The notes under the pieces are model-generated. The model searched no databases and was not told the DNA's origin. It worked only from the letters and a program-made list of their open reading frames with translations. A stretch of 6,278 nucleotides of DNA from Methylorubrum extorquens (GTDB lineage Bacteria; Pseudomonadota; Alphaproteobacteria; Rhizobiales; Beijerinckiaceae): NCBI GenBank assembly GCA_019695455.1, contig JAEUAC010000415.1:1-6278 (forward strand), in the 5' to 3' direction. This document shows positions 5,046-6,278 of the stretch, in pieces. The stretch's first letter is position 1. Every line of letters starts with the position of its first letter. Both the position numbers and the translations under genes were made by a program.

Positions 5046-6056
5046 GTGCCGAACTACGCGCTCGAAGACGTGAAATGGGGTGGGGCGGCGCAGGGTTCGC
5101 CCGGCGGGACCGTCTCCTGGGCGGTGACGGCCAGCGTCCCGGCCGCCTTCGTGTCCACCATCGCGTCGGCCTTCGCGGCCTGGTCGGCGGTGGCGAACAT
5201 CGGCTTCGTCCAGACCGCATCGGTCGCCGCGGCCAAGATCGTGCTCGGCCTCGGCGCGATCGACGGGCCGAACAGCATCCTCGGCATGGCGAACTACAGC
5301 TTCTCGGGCCCGTCCCTGCTCCATGCCGACGTGACGTTCGACACGGCCGAGAACTGGGCCGGCGCGGGGCTGTCAGCCTCCAGCCCGTCGGGCGCGAAGC
5401 TCTACTACGTCGCGGTCCACGAGATCGGCCACGCGCTCGGGCTCGACCATTACAACGGCGCGACGGCCGTGATGAACTCGTACCTGTCGCCGTCGCTCTC
5501 GGGCCTGACGGCCTCGGACGTCGCCGGCATCCAGGCGCTCTACGGCAAGGCCGCGAATTACGTCGCGCCGGCGCTCCAGGACGCGGGCGGCCTCCACGCC
5601 GTCTTCCGGTTCAACGAGACGAGCAAGGGCCAGCACTTCTACACGACCGATCCGGCCGAGAAGGCGGCCATCGTCGCCGGCCTGCCGAACTTCGCCTACG
5701 AAGGCGCCCAATGGGCGACGCCGAGCAAGGGCGCCGACACGCTCGCCGTGTTCCGCTTCCTCGACACGACGTCGGGCAGCCACTTCTACACGTCGAGCAC
5801 CCTCGAGCGCGACACGACGATCGCGACCCTGAAGAACTACCAGTTCGAGGGCGTCGCCTTCCAGGTCTACGCGCAGGCCGGCGGGGAGGGCACCTTCCAG
5901 CTCGACCGCTTCTTCAACAAGGTCTCGGGCGAGCACCATTACGCCGCCAGCGCCGCCGAATCGGCGGGCATCAAGGCGGGTCTCGCCGGCGCCGGCTGGG
6001 TCTACGAGGGGGTGGGCTTCACGGTGCACGTCGCCACGCCGGACCTGTTCGCCTGA
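5046..6056 (+). CDS. Matrixin-like (M10) zinc metalloprotease with three DUF5648-type repeats
   Basis: This 336-residue protein has two parts. Residues 1 to about 167 form a metzincin protease: HEIGHALGLDH supplies zinc ligands H125, H129 and H135 and catalytic E126, and M143 in AVMNSY is the Met-turn. LTASDVAGIQALYG closes the domain as in matrixins and serralysins. Residues about 185-328 are three repeats of some 50 residues with pattern RF-x-G-x-HFYT-x-E-x-YEG (185-223, 234-275, 286-328), like the DUF5648 repeat of secreted proteins; the third is diverged (HHYA). There is no N-terminal signal peptide and no GGxGxD RTX repeat. The protein ends D-L-F-A, an acidic residue then hydrophobics, reminiscent of type I secretion signals of serralysins. 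No pro-peptide cysteine switch is visible. An extracellular protease is inferred; the substrate is unknown. Confidence 0.9.
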   Translation: MPNYALEDVKWGGAAQGSPGGTVSWAVTASVPAAFVSTIASAFAAWSAVANIGFVQTASVAAAKIVLGLGAIDGPNSILGMANYSFSGPSLLHADVTFDTAENWAGAGLSASSPSGAKLYYVAVHEIGHALGLDHYNGATAVMNSYLSPSLSGLTASDVAGIQALYGKAANYVAPALQDAGGLHAVFRFNETSKGQHFYTTDPAEKAAIVAGLPNFAYEGAQWATPSKGADTLAVFRFLDTTSGSHFYTSSTLERDTTIATLKNYQFEGVAFQVYAQAGGEGTFQLDRFFNKVSGEHHYAASAAESAGIKAGLAGAGWVYEGVGFTVHVATPDLFA

Positions 6057-6236
6057 GGCGGCGAACGGCGGCGCTGCAGCCGATTCGCAGGGAGTCGCCG
6101 AAGGCGCGCATCCGCCGCGGTTCGGGCCTTGCTGGATGTCGGAGTCCGGAAAAGGGCTTCGGGCCGCTCGGGGTCACGGCGGCGTATAGCCTGCCGGCCG
6201 CCCGATCGCGATCTTAAGAGAAGGCCGCCCTAGAAT
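6057..6236. other. Intergenic region between metalloprotease and tRNA-Leu
   Basis: These 180 bases lie between the 3' ends of convergent genes. I see no coding frame with support. Small palindromes occur at GATCGCGATC (about 6204-6213) and TCTTAAGA (about 6212-6219), and GGCCGCCC occurs twice. No hairpin plus T-run terminator is evident for either gene. Confidence 0.5.
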
Positions 6237-6278
6237 TGGTGCGGTCGAGAGGACTCGAACCTCCACGACTTTTGGTCA
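6237..6278 (-). tRNA. tRNA-Leu, 3' part (gene continues past window end)
   Basis: The minus strand shows the 3' end of a tRNA: CCA (6239-6237), discriminator A at 6240, acceptor strand CGACCGC (6247-6241), and the T arm GGAGG-TTCGAGT-CCTCT. Before it is a long-variable-arm remnant with a GAC-CAAAA-GTC hairpin. A long variable arm, A73 and the CGACCGC acceptor strand (partner of GCGGTCG) fit bacterial tRNA-Leu; tRNA-Ser normally has a different acceptor stem and G73. The anticodon lies outside the window, so the isoacceptor cannot be named. Confidence 0.85.

Noticed and set aside
3142..6278. Genomic island integrated between tRNA-Lys and tRNA-Leu
   Set aside because: The two tRNA genes bracket accessory-looking genes, but I find no integrase and no repeated tRNA 3' end; the only shared sequence is the conserved T-loop region.

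Overview
The window is very GC-rich, with G or C at most third codon positions, frequent GTG starts, and long spurious antisense frames shadowing the real genes. Together with a queA-tgt queuosine pair of alphaproteobacterial type and CCA-encoding tRNA genes, this suggests an alphaproteobacterium of the order Hyphomicrobiales (Rhizobiales). Methylobacteriaceae is a plausible family. That placement is a judgement from composition and protein style, not from a search.

Left part (1-3059): the 3' portion of queA, entering from outside the window, overlaps the GTG start of tgt by four bases. These are the last two tRNA-acting steps before epoxyqueuosine reduction. Tgt inserts preQ1 at G34 of GUN-anticodon tRNAs, and QueA builds the epoxycyclopentane on it. 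Converging on tgt, with a 12-bp overlap of 3' ends, is a membrane-anchored SGNH-hydrolase-like protein. Middle (3060-3217): a short divergent promoter region, then a complete tRNA-Lys(TTT).

Right part (3218-6278): a predicted exported protein of unknown function with a proline/arginine-rich tail; a tiny possible membrane peptide; a convergent crotonase-family gene whose active site fits a delta3-delta2-enoyl-CoA isomerase better than a hydratase; then, divergently, a zinc metalloprotease (matrixin/M10-like) with three C-terminal HFYT/YEG repeats (DUF5648-like) and no Sec signal. The window closes with the 3' end of a tRNA-Leu on the minus strand. No gene-free stretch exceeds 300 bases.

No CRISPR array, insertion sequence or obvious defence system is present. 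The most unusual observation is that Tgt keeps all its catalytic residues but has lost three of the four residues that normally bind its structural zinc. Next come the isomerase-type active site of the crotonase and the odd domain combination of the metalloprotease.
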